Positions 37,642-46,180 of a stretch of DNA of 64,000 nucleotides are shown piece by piece. A model generated the notes under the pieces. The model made no database searches, was not told the origin of the DNA, and saw nothing but the letters and a program-made list of their open reading frames with translations. Made by a program: the position numbers and the translations under genes. The stretch spans positions 839,186 through 903,185 of the forward strand of contig JAQUMH010000001.1 of the NCBI GenBank assembly GCA_028718185.1. The letters are read 5' to 3'. The stretch's first letter is position 1, and every line of letters begins with the position of its first letter. This DNA is from Elusimicrobiota bacterium. Its GTDB lineage: Bacteria > Elusimicrobiota > UBA8919.

Positions 37642-38718
37642 TCATTTTTCTTCTTTTTCAATTCCTGTAATTTTTAACATTAAATCATCAGGATTTGTTG
37701 CGTTTTCTAATGCTTCTTCAAGTGTTATCTTTTTTTCCTTATAAAGATTAATTATATCCTGGTCAAAAGTATTCATACCATAATATTCGCCTTGCTCCAT
37801 AAGCTTATAAATCTCAGTAGATTTAGCATCAGCAATATTTTTTCTAATAAGTGACGTTCCAATAAGAATTTCAGTCGCGGGCAAACGCACATCGCCTTTA
37901 ATTGTTGGTATTAGTCTTTGCGCAACTATGCCTTTCAATACATTTGAAAGTGAAATCCTTACTTGATGTTGTTGGTGAGGCGGAAATGCGTCAATAATTT
38001 TATCTATTGTTTGAACTGTATCCATATTGTGAATGGTTGACAAAACAAGATGTCCTGTTTCAGCAGCAGCAATTCCTGCGGATATCGCCTCAAAATCACG
38101 CATTTCACCGATACAAACAACATCCGGGTCCTGTCTTAACACATATTTTAAACCCTTACCAAACGATTTTGTATCAACACCAACTTCCCTTTGACATACA
38201 AATGATTTTTTATCCTTGTGAAAATACTCAATAGGGTCTTCAATCATAACAATTTTATATGCAAATTTTTCATTTATATAATCAATAACCGCATTCATTG
38301 TCGTAGTTTTTCCCGCACCTGTTATACCTGCAAATAAAATAAGACCACGAGGAACTTCAGCAAGTTTTTTTAATATGCGTGACGGTAAATTAAGTTCTTC
38401 AAAAGGTTTCACTTGTAATGGAATTACTCTTAATGTAAGCGCAAGAGTTCCCCGCTGGCGATATATATTTATACGGAATCTTGAAACATCATCCACACTG
38501 TAAGATACATCTATTTCGTTTTCCGCTTCAAACCTTTTTTTCTGTTCTTCGTTCAAAAGCCCGTAAGCAATTTCCTCTACATGTTTTGAAGAAAAGTTTT
38601 CCAAACCAGTTGCAGCAAGGTTTCCATTAATTCTTACCACCGGCGAACTTCCTACTTTGAAGTGAATATCTGAAATCCCTTTTCTTAACATCGTTTGTAA
38701 AAGTTCAGATACATTCAT
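37642..38718 (-). CDS. pilT: PilT-type retraction ATPase
   Basis: The protein has 358 residues from the ATG MNVSELLQ; the longer frame upstream is repeat DNA. It has Walker A GITGAGKTTT, Walker B DPDVVCIGEMRD, His box TGHLVLSTIHNMD and the conserved AIRNLIRE-like region near the end in diverged form. PilT depolymerises type IV pili for twitching. It complements pilB at 9-10.8 kb. The mRNA upstream contains a G-rich tandem repeat (38853-38909). Confidence 0.93.
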   Translation of the reverse strand: MNVSELLQTMLRKGISDIHFKVGSSPVVRINGNLAATGLENFSSKHVEEIAYGLLNEEQKKRFEAENEIDVSYSVDDVSRFRINIYRQRGTLALTLRVIPLQVKPFEELNLPSRILKKLAEVPRGLILFAGITGAGKTTTMNAVIDYINEKFAYKIVMIEDPIEYFHKDKKSFVCQREVGVDTKSFGKGLKYVLRQDPDVVCIGEMRDFEAISAGIAAAETGHLVLSTIHNMDTVQTIDKIIDAFPPHQQHQVRISLSNVLKGIVAQRLIPTIKGDVRLPATEILIGTSLIRKNIADAKSTEIYKLMEQGEYYGMNTFDQDIINLYKEKKITLEEALENATNPDDLMLKITGIEKEEK

Positions 38719-38727
38719 AATAACTAC

Positions 38728-38815
38728 CCTCGCTTCGCTCGGGAACACGAATTATCACGAATTTATAACACCTCACGAATTTATTACAAATATTTGTGTT
38801 ATTTTCGCGATATTT
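38728..38815. repeat. Dispersed repeat (CACGAATTATCACGAATTT type), copy 2
   Basis: It matches 29161-29254 over the CGCTTCGCTC, CACGAATTATCACGAATTT and ATTTGTGTTATTTTCGCGAT segments. It lies directly upstream of pilT. Confidence 0.65.
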
Positions 38816-38852
38816 TATTATTTTATCCCGCGATACTACCTACTATCCTACT

Positions 38853-38909
38853 ATCCCACAATCCCACAATCCCACAATCCCACAATCCCACAATCCCACA
38901 ATCCCACTA
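38853..38909. repeat. 8-bp tandem repeat (ATCCCACA)n, G-quadruplex-capable on the minus strand
   Basis: Seven uninterrupted ATCCCACA units are followed by degenerate ones. The minus strand, which is the sense strand of deoC and pilT, reads GGGATTGTGGGATTGTGGG and so on: many G3 runs spaced by five bases. Confidence 0.85.
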
Positions 38910-38946
38910 TCCCACGATTCTATGACCCCACGATTCTACAACTCTT

Positions 38947-39612
38947 TCATTTTCCTAAAACAATCGCTACTGAAGCAGACGCCCCTATACGGGTTGCTCC
39001 TGCGTTTAACATTTTTACGGCGTCATCCTGAGTTCTTATTCCACCAGATGCTTTAATGCCCATATTCGGTCCTACTGTTGCCCGCATCAGCAGAATATCT
39101 TTAACAGTCGCACCTGATTGGGCAAAACCGGTCGATGTTTTAACGAAATCCGCACCCGCTTTTTTTGCTAACAGGCATACTTTTATTTTTTCCTTTTTTT
39201 CAAGAAGTGCTGTTTCTAATATTACTTTTAAAATTTTACCACGGGTTATTTTACGAACAGCTTTTATATCATCAAATACTAATTTATAATTACCACTTTT
39301 CAGTGCCCCTATATTTAAAACCATATCAATTTCATCGGCACCGCTTTTAATTGCATCTTTTGCCTCAATTGCTTTCACAGTAGAAGTTGTTGCACCAAGC
39401 GGGAAACCGACTACAGTACAAACCTTTACAGATGAATCAACAAGAAGTTTACCGGCAAGTGAAACATACACAGGGTTAACACATACGGATGCAAAATTAA
39501 ATTTTTTTGCTTCAACACAAAGTTTTCTAATATCCTTTTCAGTAGCGTCTGCTTTTAATAATGTGTGGTCAATGAAAGCAGCAATGTGTATACTAATATT
39601 CTTCAAATTCAT
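38947..39612 (-). CDS. deoC: Deoxyribose-phosphate aldolase
   Basis: The protein has 221 residues. The Schiff-base Lys158 in [10 protein letters not shown], the proton-relay Lys187 in [10 protein letters not shown], and [15 protein letters not shown] are intact. It cleaves deoxyribose-5-P to acetaldehyde and glyceraldehyde-3-P, following deoB. It starts 20 bp after the HEAT-repeat gene and is probably in that transcript. No ribosome site stands out. Confidence 0.95.
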   Translation of the reverse strand: MNLKNISIHIAAFIDHTLLKADATEKDIRKLCVEAKKFNFASVCVNPVYVSLAGKLLVDSSVKVCTVVGFPLGATTSTVKAIEAKDAIKSGADEIDMVLNIGALKSGNYKLVFDDIKAVRKITRGKILKVILETALLEKKEKIKVCLLAKKAGADFVKTSTGFAQSGATVKDILLMRATVGPNMGIKASGGIRTQDDAVKMLNAGATRIGASASVAIVLGK

Positions 39613-39631
39613 AACAAAATAAATGCGAGCT

Positions 39632-40855
39632 CTACTTCAATTCCTCCGCCTGCTTATACAACTCTTGTGCTTCTTTTATTTTGCCGGAGGACGCTAATTG
39701 TGCGGAATCAAAAAAATATTTCTTCTTTCTATATGCGAGGTCAAGCCCGATATCTTTGATTTTTGTATTAAAAAATGCGTCATGACATTTCATAAAAACT
39801 TTTGCAACCTTAGTATTATCAGAAATTGCATTAATGGCAAATTTATTTATTTCTTCTTCCATATCTTTTATCTGCTGGTACTTTGCAGTTGTTTCTTTTG
39901 CTTGTTGTTCCTGGTCATTCTGTAACGTAATTTTTGCTTCCAGTACTTTTATTTTTTCATCAGACAGTTGTATTTCTTTTTGTTTTATATTGGCTTCCTT
40001 AACAAGAAATATCCCTTCTATAATTACCGTAATTAAAAGAATTAATCCACTTATATAAAATATATTAGTTCTTCTATAAGAGGGGATTTCTCTGGTTTTA
40101 TTTTTCTTATCGCTTATTGTTTTCAGCTGCTTTTCTAATTCTTGCTTCTCAAGATAAATATTGTCGCGGTCAGAAATAACATCTTCATAGTCAGAAAATA
40201 TTTGTAATTCTTTCAGCCCTTCAAGAATTACCATCTGTAGGAAAGGAACTTTAGAGCTTTTTTCTTCTTGTAAGATTAATTCTTTTCTAAGTTCTACAAA
40301 AATCTTTTGATTTTGATTATATAATGCAATTTTAACCAGCGCCTCTACGGATTCAGCACGAACCTCAGCATCGGTATCATTTCTTGAAATATTTAACAGG
40401 TCATCATACAACTCAAGGCTGCAAATCCTCGCTATGGCGTGAATTGCTTCAATCCGTACTCTTCTATCTTTATCTTCAAGCGCTTTACGCAAATATGGAA
40501 GATATTTACTGCTACCTATCATTCCAAAAGCAGATATAACAGAAGCACGTATAACAGCAGATCCTTCAAGTTTTTCTATGAAATAACCGACACCCACCTC
40601 ATCACCTATGTTACCAAGTGTCTTTATAATTTCAGACAAAACCACTTCATTTTTCTCTTCATTTAAAGCATCTATAAGAACTGTTGTTGCTTTTTTTCCA
40701 TATTCGCCAAGCTGACTTACTGCTGATAAACGTACTTCTGAATTTATATTATTTTTTAATGTTGCAGTCAGCTCCCGGATATGAATATCCGCATCTGAGA
40801 AATTTTCAACTATCAATGAAGATTCTACATTAGTAGTTTTCTTTTTCTGTTGCAT
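39632..40855 (-). CDS. HEAT-repeat membrane protein with a coiled coil
   Basis: The protein has 407 residues. Residues 25-220 contain about five HEAT/PBS-lyase-type helical repeats ([45 protein letters not shown]). One TM helix lies at 264-284, flanked by coiled-coil segments (225-255 and 288-350), and there is a helical C-terminal tail. The N-terminal HEAT domain is probably cytoplasmic and a protein-binding scaffold. It is upstream of deoC. No enzymatic motif is visible. Confidence 0.75.
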   Translation of the reverse strand: MQQKKKTTNVESSLIVENFSDADIHIRELTATLKNNINSEVRLSAVSQLGEYGKKATTVLIDALNEEKNEVVLSEIIKTLGNIGDEVGVGYFIEKLEGSAVIRASVISAFGMIGSSKYLPYLRKALEDKDRRVRIEAIHAIARICSLELYDDLLNISRNDTDAEVRAESVEALVKIALYNQNQKIFVELRKELILQEEKSSKVPFLQMVILEGLKELQIFSDYEDVISDRDNIYLEKQELEKQLKTISDKKNKTREIPSYRRTNIFYISGLILLITVIIEGIFLVKEANIKQKEIQLSDEKIKVLEAKITLQNDQEQQAKETTAKYQQIKDMEEEINKFAINAISDNTKVAKVFMKCHDAFFNTKIKDIGLDLAYRKKKYFFDSAQLASSGKIKEAQELYKQAEELK

Positions 40856-41274
40856 AATACAATTTATAATTTTATATTACTGAAATTAACAAAGATCCAT
40901 TAACTTTAGGTCAAATTTGTTCTTGGATGGTCACTACTTTTAAAATATTTTCAAGTGAGGCTGTAATAACATCTGCTCACTACCATACAAACCGGCGGGC
41001 AGGCCACGCCACTAATACTTTGGCGGGCAGGCCGCGCCACTAGTACTTTGGCGGGCAGGCCGCGCCACTAGTACTTTGGCGGGCAGGCCGCGCCACTAGT
41101 ACTTTGGCGGGCAGGCCGCGCCACTAGTACTTTGGCGGGCAGGCATCTCTGGCAAACACCTCACCGAAAAATCCATCACAAAATGTTAGCGGATTAATCT
41201 TTACGCTTTTCCGCCTTTGGTTAAACATTGCCTTCCGGCTTTACCGGGGCATTTTCTGCATAGGCGAGTAAATA
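40856..41274. other. Intergenic region dominated by a tandem repeat
   Basis: No gene is seen. It contains the 28-bp tandem array at 40991-41146 and, toward 41270, short GC-rich fragments without coding signal. Confidence 0.6.
40991..41146. repeat. 28-bp GC-rich tandem repeat array
   Basis: Four identical 28-bp units (41019-41130) are flanked by diverged copies at 40991-41018 and 41131-41146. Each unit holds GGCGGGCAGGCCGCGCC and ACTAGT. Unit junctions can fold as CGCCA-CTAGTACTT-TGGCG. There are no spacers, so it is not a CRISPR array. A relative, CCGCCACTACTACTTTGGCG, occurs at 47437-47456, and part of the unit occurs inside the GT39 gene. Confidence 0.9.
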
Positions 41275-41877
41275 TCACTGTAATTCTTTCCAAATGGTTT
41301 TTAAAGATTTCTTTAATGAACCAACAGTTATCCCAATCGCTGTATTTATATCCAATGCTTCATATGATTCAGAATCACTCCAAACAACTTCACCTAACGA
41401 AACATCCGTAATTTTCGCGGAAATTGAAACAGATGCAGACACACTGAAAACACTTGCATCTTCTATCCCTAATGCAGAACCGGATGGCGAAACCGTTGTA
41501 CCGCTTATAGGATAAACTTTATCCGAAATTATAACATTACCCTTATCTTTGAATATTAATAATTTATTGGAAGGGTTAAATTCAAGAACGTTCCCGGAAA
41601 CAACTGCATCTACGCCCAACGATTTAATATCATTTATATATTCAACATCTGTTCTATCAACAACACTTATCCCTGCTGATATAAATTGCCTTATCAATTC
41701 ATTACTTACTGCCTCGCCGCCATTACCTGATAATTTCAAGATAGCAATCTTTTTTATATTTGAAAAACTAAAGTCTTTCTTAACAACTGCTTTGTTTGAA
41801 GCACATCCGGTAAATGCAGTAACGAGCAATAAGCAAAAAATAATATGAATAATATTTCGTAATCTAACTATATTCAT
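41275..41877 (-). CDS. CsgG-like lipoprotein
   Basis: The protein has 200 residues. It has a lipoprotein signal with lipobox-like TAFTGC (Cys about 25), then a fold resembling the CsgG/FlgO nucleotide-binding-like domain: KKIAILKLSGNGGEAVSNEL, GISVVDRTDVEYIN, LGVDAVVSGNVLEF. Such lipoproteins sit at the outer membrane, and CsgG itself forms a secretion pore; whether this short one does is unknown. Its start overlaps the upstream TPR gene by 4 bp (ATGA). Confidence 0.65.
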   Translation of the reverse strand: MNIVRLRNIIHIIFCLLLVTAFTGCASNKAVVKKDFSFSNIKKIAILKLSGNGGEAVSNELIRQFISAGISVVDRTDVEYINDIKSLGVDAVVSGNVLEFNPSNKLLIFKDKGNVIISDKVYPISGTTVSPSGSALGIEDASVFSVSASVSISAKITDVSLGEVVWSDSESYEALDINTAIGITVGSLKKSLKTIWKELQ

Positions 41878-42308
41878 TGTGTACCTCCCAAGAACTGTAT
41901 GTGTTTCTTGGCTATATCTTTTAATTTGGAATCTTTCAAAAGCTTATTCCAATGCTGAATTGCATTATCTTTCTCGCCTTTTTTTTCACAAAGAAGCGCT
42001 AAAGTATATTGTAATGCGGGAATTTCAGGATTAATTCTTTCGGCAGATTTGAGATGAATTTCCGCCTCCCATAAACTACCCTTTTGCAAAAACATCATTC
42101 CTAAAGCGATGTCCGGGAGCGGAGATTGCTCATCCAATTTCTTTGCTTCTAACAAAACCTTTACCGCTTCTTCGTATTTTTGCTCTTTAATAAGTTTCCT
42201 ACCATCAGCTAAAAGCTGGGAAATATCACCATCCTGCGAATGGCAAAATGTAGAAAAAAGTAAAAAGGTAAAAAAACAAATAAATAATTTACTGTATTTA
42301 TTTTCCAT
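41874..42308 (-). CDS. Secreted TPR protein
   Basis: The protein has 144 residues with a signal peptide (about 1-24, ending near FCHSQ) and about three tetratricopeptide repeats. GGAGG precedes the ATG. It overlaps rpiB by 11 bp and the lipoprotein gene by 4 bp, so the last two genes of the operon encode an envelope pair attached to a metabolic operon. It probably binds the CsgG-like lipoprotein. Confidence 0.78.
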   Translation of the reverse strand: MENKYSKLFICFFTFLLFSTFCHSQDGDISQLLADGRKLIKEQKYEEAVKVLLEAKKLDEQSPLPDIALGMMFLQKGSLWEAEIHLKSAERINPEIPALQYTLALLCEKKGEKDNAIQHWNKLLKDSKLKDIAKKHIQFLGGTQ

Positions 42309-42750
42309 TTATCCTCCCTCGTTTTTCAATTTTTATTATTTTACTCACCCTTTTTAAGTGGCGACCACCTTCAAATTTTGCTAAAAGGAATTTTTTTATT
42401 GCTTTTTTAACACCTTCTAAAGGGAAATCTTCAGAAAAGCAGATAATGTTTGCATTATTATGCCTTACTGAAAACTCTGCAGCTTTCTCAGAATAGCCGA
42501 TTGCAGCTCTTATACCTTTAACTTTATTTGCGGCAATACAAATCCCGTTTCCTGAACCACAAATTAAAATACCCCGCTGAAACTTTCCGGAAGAAACCGC
42601 TCTGCCAACTTTATAAGCAAAATCGGGATAATCACATGATTCTTCAGAATAAGTTCCAAAATCTTTTACCTTATTATTTTTAGACAGGTATTTTATAATT
42701 TTATCTTTATACTTAAATCCCCGATGGTCACTTCCAATCGCTATTTTCAT
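42298..42750 (-). CDS. rpiB: Ribose-5-phosphate isomerase B
   Basis: The protein has 150 residues. IGSDHRGF and the catalytic CGSGNGICIAANKVKGIRAA are intact, and the size is usual for RpiB. It interconverts ribose-5-P and ribulose-5-P. It overlaps pduL by 4 bp (ATGA). Some RpiB relatives act on other aldoses such as allose phosphate. Confidence 0.93.
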   Translation of the reverse strand: MKIAIGSDHRGFKYKDKIIKYLSKNNKVKDFGTYSEESCDYPDFAYKVGRAVSSGKFQRGILICGSGNGICIAANKVKGIRAAIGYSEKAAEFSVRHNNANIICFSEDFPLEGVKKAIKKFLLAKFEGGRHLKRVSKIIKIEKRGRINGK

Positions 42751-43349
42751 AAAATAATTACCTTATCACCGTTTTTTATTCCAGAAGCATTAGCTTCGTC
42801 TGTATCCACATGAAACTCTAATGCCATATCCTCTCTTACTCGGGCAATAACATTGTCAAAAATAAGACCTCTTTCACCTTCAACTTTAACTTTTATATTT
42901 TCACCGTTTTTTATCTGAAAATTTTCTGCATCTTTCGGCGTCATATGAACATGCCTTTTTGCGACAACACAACCTTCTTTAAGTTCAACAATACCGGCAG
43001 GACCAGTAATTGTTATTGAACCGGAATTTTCAACATCACCGGATAGCCTTAACGGGGCGTTTACCCCAAGGAAAAACGAATCTGTTCTTGAAATTTCAAC
43101 TTGAGTCGCTTTTCTTAAAGGACCTAACACCCGGACATTTTTTATTTCATTTTTATTGCCCTTAATTAAAACAGTTTCTTTTGATGCAAACTCTCCCGGC
43201 TGCATTAAATCTTTTATTTTTGTAAGTTTATAACCGTTACCAAAAAGTTTTTCCAAATCCGCTAAACAAACGTGCATGTGCCTGTTTGAAACATTTGCGA
43301 TTATCGGCATTTGTGCCCTCTTTTCCTGCAATTGAGTTTTTTCTGTCAT
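42747..43349 (-). CDS. pduL: PduL-type phosphate acyltransferase
   Basis: The protein has 200 residues, or 187 if the ATG at 43310 (MPIIANVSNRH), which has GAGGG before it, is used. It carries the duplicated PduL barrel with metal-binding His residues in SNRHMHVC and AKRHVHMTPKDA, and DLMQPGEFASKETV. It converts acetyl- or propionyl-CoA and phosphate to acyl-phosphate. PduL often works in microcompartments; no clear encapsulation peptide or shell gene is seen here. It lies between tpiA and rpiB. Confidence 0.9.
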   Translation of the reverse strand: MTEKTQLQEKRAQMPIIANVSNRHMHVCLADLEKLFGNGYKLTKIKDLMQPGEFASKETVLIKGNKNEIKNVRVLGPLRKATQVEISRTDSFFLGVNAPLRLSGDVENSGSITITGPAGIVELKEGCVVAKRHVHMTPKDAENFQIKNGENIKVKVEGERGLIFDNVIARVREDMALEFHVDTDEANASGIKNGDKVIIL

Positions 43350-43364
43350 ATAATTTACAGGTTT

Positions 43365-44120
43365 TTAATATTTTACCAGTTTAACAAAATCATCCGCTTT
43401 CAGCGATGCTCCGCCGACAAGAGCTCCGTCTATATTAGGTTGTTTCATTATTTCCGAAACATTATCCGGCTTTACTGAACCGCCATATAATATTCTGATA
43501 TTCTCCGCAGTAGCTTTGCTATATATATCTGAACAAATCTTCCTGATAAACAAATGGACTTCTTCTGCTTGTTGGGGAGTGGCTGTTTTACCGGTTCCTA
43601 TCGCCCAAACCGGTTCATATGCAATAACTAATTTTGCTGATTGTTCGTCATTTAAACCGGTAATACCAACTTTTACCTGTTTTTCAATTATCGCAAATGT
43701 CTCATTTTTTTCACGCTGCTGTAATGTTTCACCTACGCAGACAATCGGAATAAGTGCATTCTCATATGCAGAATGCATTTTTTTATTTACACTTTCATCT
43801 GTTTCGCCAAAATATTGTCTTCTTTCAGAATGTCCGATAATAACATATTCGCAACCCGCATCCTTTAACATTAAAGGTGAAATTTCTCCAGTATATGCAC
43901 CTGATTTCTCAAAATACATATTCTGAGCACCCAATTTTATGTTTGAATTTTTTACAACTTCCTTAACTGCACATATAGAAATAAAAGGTGGACAAACAAG
44001 AACTTCCCGCTCTTTAACATCAGATAATTTCTGCTTGAGAGCAGTAACCAATTCTACCGATTCCTTAATCGTTTTGTTCATTTTCCAATTGCCGGCAATA
44101 AGTGAAACTCTTTTACTCAT
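43365..44120 (-). CDS. tpiA: Triosephosphate isomerase
   Basis: The protein has 251 residues with catalytic Lys13 (NWKMNK), His97 (GHSERR), Glu169 (AYEPVWAIGTGK) and the phosphate loop YGGSVKP. It interconverts dihydroxyacetone phosphate and glyceraldehyde-3-P. It is the first gene of tpiA-pduL-rpiB-TPR-lipoprotein, downstream of a good promoter. Confidence 0.96.
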   Translation of the reverse strand: MSKRVSLIAGNWKMNKTIKESVELVTALKQKLSDVKEREVLVCPPFISICAVKEVVKNSNIKLGAQNMYFEKSGAYTGEISPLMLKDAGCEYVIIGHSERRQYFGETDESVNKKMHSAYENALIPIVCVGETLQQREKNETFAIIEKQVKVGITGLNDEQSAKLVIAYEPVWAIGTGKTATPQQAEEVHLFIRKICSDIYSKATAENIRILYGGSVKPDNVSEIMKQPNIDGALVGGASLKADDFVKLVKY

Positions 44121-44166
44121 TTTTTCTCCCCACTTATAGAATTTTGGTCTTATATGTAACCAATTA

Positions 44167-44194
44167 ATTATATATAAATATACAAAAAAGTCAA
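44167..44194 (-). promoter_or_regulatory. Promoter of the tpiA operon
   Basis: Minus strand: -35 TTGACT (44194-44189), 16-bp spacer, -10 TATAAT (44172-44167), about 40 bases before the tpiA start. Confidence 0.7.
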
Positions 44195-44236
44195 TATTAT
44201 TTTAAAATATTTTTTGATTGTTTTCTCACAAATAAA

Positions 44237-44276
44237 AAGAACCCTCACTCTCTAAAATATAAAATGAGGGTTCTTT
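44237..44276 (-). terminator. Intrinsic terminator after the kamA operon
   Basis: Stem AAGAACCCTCA/TGAGGGTTCTT with a loop of about 17 bases, followed on the minus strand by TTTTTATTT. It lies just downstream of the small basic protein gene. Confidence 0.85.
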
Positions 44277-44300
44277 TAGTCCTGCTTCAAAAACAGCGAA

Positions 44301-44528
44301 TTATTTACGTGCCATTTTTGCTTTGGAAACATCACCTTGCTTGTCAAGAAAGTATAGATAGCCCTTCTCTTTCTTCACGCCAACTTTTGCAACTTTCTCA
44401 GGCTTCGTTTTCTTGCCGCCTTTCTTGCCGCGCGCCATCTTCGCTCTGGAGACGTCACCTTGCTTGTCAATATAATACAGGTAACCATCTTGTCTCTTTA
44501 CACCTGCTTTCGCAACTTTTTGTGCCAT
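44301..44528 (-). CDS. Small basic protein made of two 36-residue repeats
   Basis: The protein has 75 residues and is Lys/Arg-rich. Two copies of a module (KVAKAGVKRQDGYLYYIDKQ, then GDVSRAKMAR; and KVAKVGVKKEKGYLYFLDKQ, then GDVSKAKMAR) are joined by GKKGGKKTKPE. A strong GGGGGTGAG site precedes the ATG. It starts 2 bp after kamA. Single-module relatives seem common in uncultivated bacteria as I recall, without known function. The charge suggests RNA, DNA or ribosome binding. Confidence 0.8.
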   Translation of the reverse strand: MAQKVAKAGVKRQDGYLYYIDKQGDVSRAKMARGKKGGKKTKPEKVAKVGVKKEKGYLYFLDKQGDVSKAKMARK

Positions 44529-44530
44529 TT

Positions 44531-45658
44531 TTATCTCACCCCCTTTTCTATTAAAATCGCTTCCCGATTAACTCGGGTTTGCCCGTTCTCAGGATAAACA
44601 TAAATCTCTTTCTTCCAGTTTCTTATAATAATATTACTTTTACTCTTTGAAATTATATACTCAGGTGAAACAGGTACTTTTCCGCCACCGCCGGGAGCAT
44701 CTATCACATACGTCGGCACCGCATAACCTGTCGTATGCCCGCGAAGTGATTCAATTATTTTAATACCGGCAGCTATGGCTGTCCTGAAATGGGAAGTGCC
44801 GGGCGCCAAATCACATTGGTAAATATAGTAAGGTTTAACTCTCATTTTCATTAACTCGTGCATAAGCCGCACCATAATTTTAGGCGTATCATTTATACCT
44901 TTTAACAGAACGGTTTGACTGCCTAAAGGAATCCCGGCATCTGCCAGCATACTACATGCTACTTTTGTTTCCGGAGAAATTTCTTTCGGATGATTAAAAT
45001 GTATTGAAACATAAAGAGGATGATACTTTTTAAGTATTGCTGTTAATCCTGATGTAATCCTTTGTGGCAGAGTAACCGGTATTCTCGTACCAATCCGAAT
45101 TATTTCAACATGTTCAATGGAACGTAAACTTTTTAAAATTGATTCTATCTTTTCATCAGATAATATAAGAGGGTCACCGCCGGAAATAAGAACATCCCGT
45201 ATTTTTTTATTTTTCCTAATATATTCGTAAATAGCTTCCAAATGCTCCTGCGAAAGCGATATCTCTTTCTGCCCGACTATTCGTCTTCTTGTACAATGCC
45301 TGCAATACATTGAACATAAATCAGTGGCCAGCAAAAGCACTCTATCCGGATAGCGATGAACCAGCCCGTGAACAACCGTATCTTTTTCCTCGCCGCAAGG
45401 GTCGGCAAGATCATTTTCGGAAATATTTAATTCTTGATGTGTTGGAATCGCTTGTTTTCTTAAAGGACAGTTTGGGTCATTTTTATCAATTAAAGAAAGA
45501 AAATGAGGTGTTATTGACATTTTAAGCCGTGAATTTACAGCGAGCGCCATTGTTTCGCTTTCTGTAAGATTAACCATCTTAGAAAGTTCCGCAACATTTG
45601 TTATACGATTTTTTAATTGCCAACACCAGTCACTTTTCAGAAAGCTTCCATCACTCAC
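44531..45658 (-). CDS. kamA: Lysine 2,3-aminomutase family radical SAM enzyme
   Basis: The protein has 375 residues. The radical SAM cluster motif CSMYCRHC (C115, C119, C122), PLP-binding Lys327 in PGGGGKVPVSP, and Asp283 and Asp320 matching the lysine-binding aspartates of the clostridial enzyme are present. It makes beta-lysine from lysine, for osmoprotection, lysine fermentation, or EF-P modification when EpmB-like. No other lysine-fermentation gene or epmA is nearby. It is translationally coupled (ATGA) to the upstream HTH gene. Confidence 0.88.
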   Translation of the reverse strand: MSDGSFLKSDWCWQLKNRITNVAELSKMVNLTESETMALAVNSRLKMSITPHFLSLIDKNDPNCPLRKQAIPTHQELNISENDLADPCGEEKDTVVHGLVHRYPDRVLLLATDLCSMYCRHCTRRRIVGQKEISLSQEHLEAIYEYIRKNKKIRDVLISGGDPLILSDEKIESILKSLRSIEHVEIIRIGTRIPVTLPQRITSGLTAILKKYHPLYVSIHFNHPKEISPETKVACSMLADAGIPLGSQTVLLKGINDTPKIMVRLMHELMKMRVKPYYIYQCDLAPGTSHFRTAIAAGIKIIESLRGHTTGYAVPTYVIDAPGGGGKVPVSPEYIISKSKSNIIIRNWKKEIYVYPENGQTRVNREAILIEKGVR

Positions 45659-45882
45659 TTATTTTGCTCCTTTTCAAAAAGTCCCATTTGTGGTGGTTTC
45701 GGTATCGTAATTATTTTTTCTTTCAGCCAATTATTAATAACTTCTTTCGAAAATCTGTATTGCCTTCCAATTTTAGAAGCAGGAATTTTATTTTGCCTGA
45801 TTAAATTATAAATTTTAGATTTACCAAGCCCAAGATATTCCGCAAGTTCCTTTATTGACATCACATCTTTTGTCTCTGCCAT
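45655..45882 (-). CDS. Excisionase/MerR-like helix-turn-helix regulator
   Basis: The protein has 75 residues with a winged-helix DNA-binding domain of the excisionase family (SIKELAEYLGLGKSKIYNLI, then RQNKIPASKIGRQYRFSKEV). It has a Pro-rich C-terminal tail. It is the first gene of the kamA operon, with a 4-bp overlap. Two 16-bp repeats flank its promoter, which suggests autoregulation. No integrase is nearby, so a role as a true excisionase is unlikely. Confidence 0.85.
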   Translation of the reverse strand: MAETKDVMSIKELAEYLGLGKSKIYNLIRQNKIPASKIGRQYRFSKEVINNWLKEKIITIPKPPQMGLFEKEQNK

Positions 45883-45912
45883 ATTATTTTTACCTTTCTA
45901 ACCGCAAACGAC

Positions 45913-45928
45913 TGCTATATTTTACCAT
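45913..45928 (-). promoter_or_regulatory. Putative operator, downstream site
   Basis: Minus strand ATGGTAAAATATAGCA, identical except for one base to 46052-46067. It lies about 15-30 bases after the predicted start of transcription. Confidence 0.5.
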
Positions 45929-45949
45929 GTTTTATCTTATTCTGTTATT

Positions 45950-45978
45950 AGTATATATATTTTATCAAGTTTTGTCAA
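45950..45978 (-). promoter_or_regulatory. Promoter of the HTH-kamA operon
   Basis: Minus strand: -35 TTGACA (45978-45973), 17-bp spacer, -10 TATACT (45955-45950). Confidence 0.75.
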
Positions 45979-46051
45979 GTACTTTTTTACTTTTGAAAAT
46001 TTTTTTATTTTGAGGTAAGCCACAAGCAGTTTACATAATTGTGGTAAGCAG

Positions 46052-46067
46052 TGCTATGTTTTACCAT
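46052..46067 (-). promoter_or_regulatory. Putative operator, upstream site
   Basis: Minus strand ATGGTAAAACATAGCA, about 75 bp upstream of the -35. It matches the site at 45913-45928 at 15 of 16 bases. Confidence 0.5.
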
Positions 46068-46110
46068 TAAGTATGTTTAAGCACTTTTTAGAATTTTTAT
46101 ACAAAATAAA

Positions 46111-46135
46111 AAAGCCAACCTTTAAAATTGGCTTT
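46111..46135 (-). terminator. Intrinsic terminator of the TPR gene
   Basis: Minus strand AAAGCCAA, a 9-base loop, TTGGCTTT, then TTTTATTTT. It lies about 115 bp after the stop of the 46252-46941 gene. Confidence 0.8.
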
Positions 46136-46180
46136 AAAATAACAAGTTACATTAAGATTTAAAATTGTATTCTAAGTTTG

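Noticed and set aside
38853-38909. Telomere-like repeat
   Set aside because: It is internal, short and flanked by ordinary genes; a slippage-type tandem repeat explains it.
40991-41146. Possible CRISPR array
   Set aside because: The 28-bp units are directly contiguous with no unique spacers, and no cas gene is in the window.
45655-45882. True phage excisionase marking an integrated element
   Set aside because: It is coupled by overlap to kamA and has no integrase or att sites nearby; many such HTH proteins are ordinary regulators.
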